A stretch of DNA of 64,000 nt from Osedax fenrisi (taxonomy: Eukaryota; Annelida; Polychaeta; Sabellida; Siboglinidae). Each line of letters starts with the position of its first letter. The stretch's first letter is position 1. The stretch spans positions 98,017,386 to 98,081,385 of the forward strand of contig OZ025240.1 of NCBI GenBank assembly GCA_964019155.1, given 5' to 3'. The notes beneath the pieces are model-generated. The model did no database searches. It saw nothing but the letters and a program-made list of their open reading frames with translations, and had not been told where the DNA came from. Below are positions 62,519 to 64,000 of the stretch, piece by piece. A program made the translations under genes and the position numbers.

Positions 62519-62640
62519 AGTTTATTTTAGTGGACTCCTTTCATCGCATCCAGGAACTTAAATGAAATATTCACTTATAACCATATATGGCTCTAATGCC
62601 CCTTCGAAGCCGCTCTCGTGTTAAGGCATCCATGGTTTTA
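62519..62640. repeat. Dispersed repeat, copy 1 (partner at 63.7 kb)
   Basis: It shares CATCCAGGAACTTA, ACTTATAACCATATA, GGCTCTAATG and CCCTTCGAAGCC with 63717-63812 in the same order. The right part forms a hairpin (GCTCTCGTTAA-type words near 62612 and 62640). The family is unknown. Confidence 0.65.
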
Positions 62641-62840
62641 ACGAGAGCCGATACTTTGTGTATACACAATTATATAAGATCACTTCTAAATATTGGTTTA
62701 ATATGTTACAGTCAAGCCTGTAATTTAGTACGCGTACAACTACCTAAGTTTCCGACACTTTAGCGAACTAAATTTCACACGCTATTTAAATATTAATGGT
62801 TATATGGTATTTATATCCGAATGGCGTATCATCAGGTTTT

Positions 62841-62920
62841 ATTCGAGTATATTCGAGTATATTCGTGTATATTCGAGTATATTCGAGTATATTCAAGTAT
62901 ATTCGAGTATATTCGGAGTA
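62841..62920. repeat. 10-bp minisatellite, about 8 units
   Basis: The unit ATTCGAGTAT is repeated about eight times with single-base variants. Confidence 0.9.
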
Positions 62921-63113
62921 TTCTCATATAGGAGTATTCCACTATTGCTGAAATCACCCGTCTAGACACACTCGCATCGTATAGCCTAGCCACAACTTCC
63001 GGAACATAGAACATAGAACACCGACCCGACGCACGGAGTTACTCGTACAATCGCTCACTTTCCCGATTAGATAGGGTTTAGCCCGAGCATACCTACACGA
63101 TATACCGCTACCT

Positions 63114-63176
<63 letters not shown>

Positions 63177-63396
63177 CATCGAATACTTCTGTCTGTGTAC
63201 TTTACCGGTGATGCGACCAGGTGCAATATAACACACGGGCGCCTCTAATGCATAACTTAGATATATATATATATATATATAGAATTTATGTATTCTATTT
63301 TTATATGAACTACTTACGATATATGCATATATATAAATATGAATATGAACGTTATCAATGCTTAGAATATATAATATAATATATTATATATATATG

Positions 63397-63436
<40 letters not shown>

Positions 63437-63716
63437 CGCGTGTGTGTTCTAGGTATTAGCCTATAACCTATATACCTATACACCGATATAGATAGACATA
63501 CAGACAGACAGCGTATCGTTAATCATCGTGCTAGTTAGCTATGTGTGTCTACAAATATGCTATATCATCTAACCGCCGCAACTGTACATTAGTATACTGC
63601 CTCATAACTTAACCGCTGCTCTACATATACATACCTTTCATTTTCTTACCTTAAATGGCAAATTAAATATCACATAACGAAACAATATATATTATATATG
63701 CATATATTTATTGTTA
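62921..63716. other. No gene called
   Basis: A G+C-richer stretch lies at 62940-63110. An (AT)n tract lies at 63117-63174 and another at 63408-63437. No convincing exon is seen. Confidence 0.35.
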
Positions 63717-63812
63717 TTTTTATTTGGTGGAGTGCTTTCATCCCATCCAGGAACTTAGATAAAGTTTCCACTTATAACCATATAAGGCTCTAATGTCCCT
63801 TCGAAGCCTATA
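63717..63812. repeat. Dispersed repeat, copy 2
   Basis: Partner of 62519-62640. It ends at CCCTTCGAAGCC before an AT run. Confidence 0.65.
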
Positions 63813-63896
63813 TATATATATGCATATATTAATTTAGTATTACGTACCCTACTATTCAGTAACTATTTAGAAGGTAATATGTACACATACGTATAG

Positions 63897-64000
63897 ATTA
63901 CCGACGGTATCACTGCGTTTAACATCGTGATCGGCGTATATGATATCCACCAGGTGCTGCCACTAGTATTCAAGTTCCTGTTCGCGGTGCATTCTCGCGT
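63897..64000 (+). CDS. Candidate partial exon at the window edge
   Basis: After a GTATAG acceptor the plus frame is open to the window end: I-T-D-G-I-T-A-F-N-I-V-I-G-V-Y-D-I-H-Q, then V-L-P-L-V-F-K-F-L-F. The composition is normal for coding and unlike the surroundings. The minus strand is also open over 63902-64000 with a GTAATC donor, so the strand is not certain. The family is not recognised. Confidence 0.3.
   Translation, partial: MTDGITAFNIVIGVYDIHQVLPLVFKFLFAVHSR

Overview
The window looks like nuclear DNA of an invertebrate animal. It is extremely A+T-rich, packed with (AT)n tracts, and has spliced-looking exons. It carries metazoan extracellular modules (leucine-rich repeats with cysteine caps, EGF domains) and a dense mix of animal-type transposable elements. 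I see no operons, Shine-Dalgarno sites, CRISPR arrays, rRNA or recognisable tRNA. The species cannot be named from sequence alone.

Host genes are few. The best is a plus-strand receptor-like gene: an LRR exon (8094-8805), then two EGF exons (9044-9169, 12269-12403). All three junctions keep phase 1. Two short candidate exons (19104-19151, 21172-21238) would form a cytoplasmic tail. A minus-strand set of EGF pseudo-exons (35.1, 39.1, 43.3 kb) and two inverted duplications (12.9-13.6 kb against 31.7-33.2 kb; 33.6-34.1 kb against 43.5-44.0 kb) suggest a decayed antiparallel paralogue. At 57.2-57.6 kb a minus-strand terminal exon encodes a Thr/Ser-rich stalk, one membrane span and an acidic tail, followed by a poly(A) signal. 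A G+C-richer stretch at 57.8-58.6 kb has a TATA box, TTACGTAA sites and RFX X-box-like palindromes.

The rest is mostly mobile DNA. It includes a PIF/Harbinger transposase exon at the left edge. Many LINE copies are present (0.9, 5.9, 14.0, 21.8, 23.3, 27.0, 29.0, 31.5, 36.7, 39.7-43.0, 44.1/46.4 and 53.3 kb); the 39.7 kb copy is nearly intact and carries endonuclease and RT. Two antisense R2-like fragments with a restriction-like endonuclease lie at 3.0 and 47.4 kb. An internally deleted Ty3/gypsy-type LTR element sits at 44.2-46.4 kb inside a LINE. A three-copy MITE family has GGGGAAAG termini (9.9, 15.9, 53.3 kb). A 239-bp hAT-type MITE has a perfect 8-bp target duplication, and a 572-bp pogo-like MITE has its empty site preserved in a paralogue.

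The most unusual observation is at 2.9-3.6 kb. There the R2-like fragment is bounded by near-identical direct repeats of about 150 bp, which look like one very long target-site duplication. Other structures are a 1-kb (AGT)n array, a 255-290 bp tandem array at 25-26 kb, and several long hairpins. Long stretches (16.8-19.1, 48.6-50.1, 50.4-53.2, 59.6-62.4 kb) hold only A+T-rich sequence and microsatellites.
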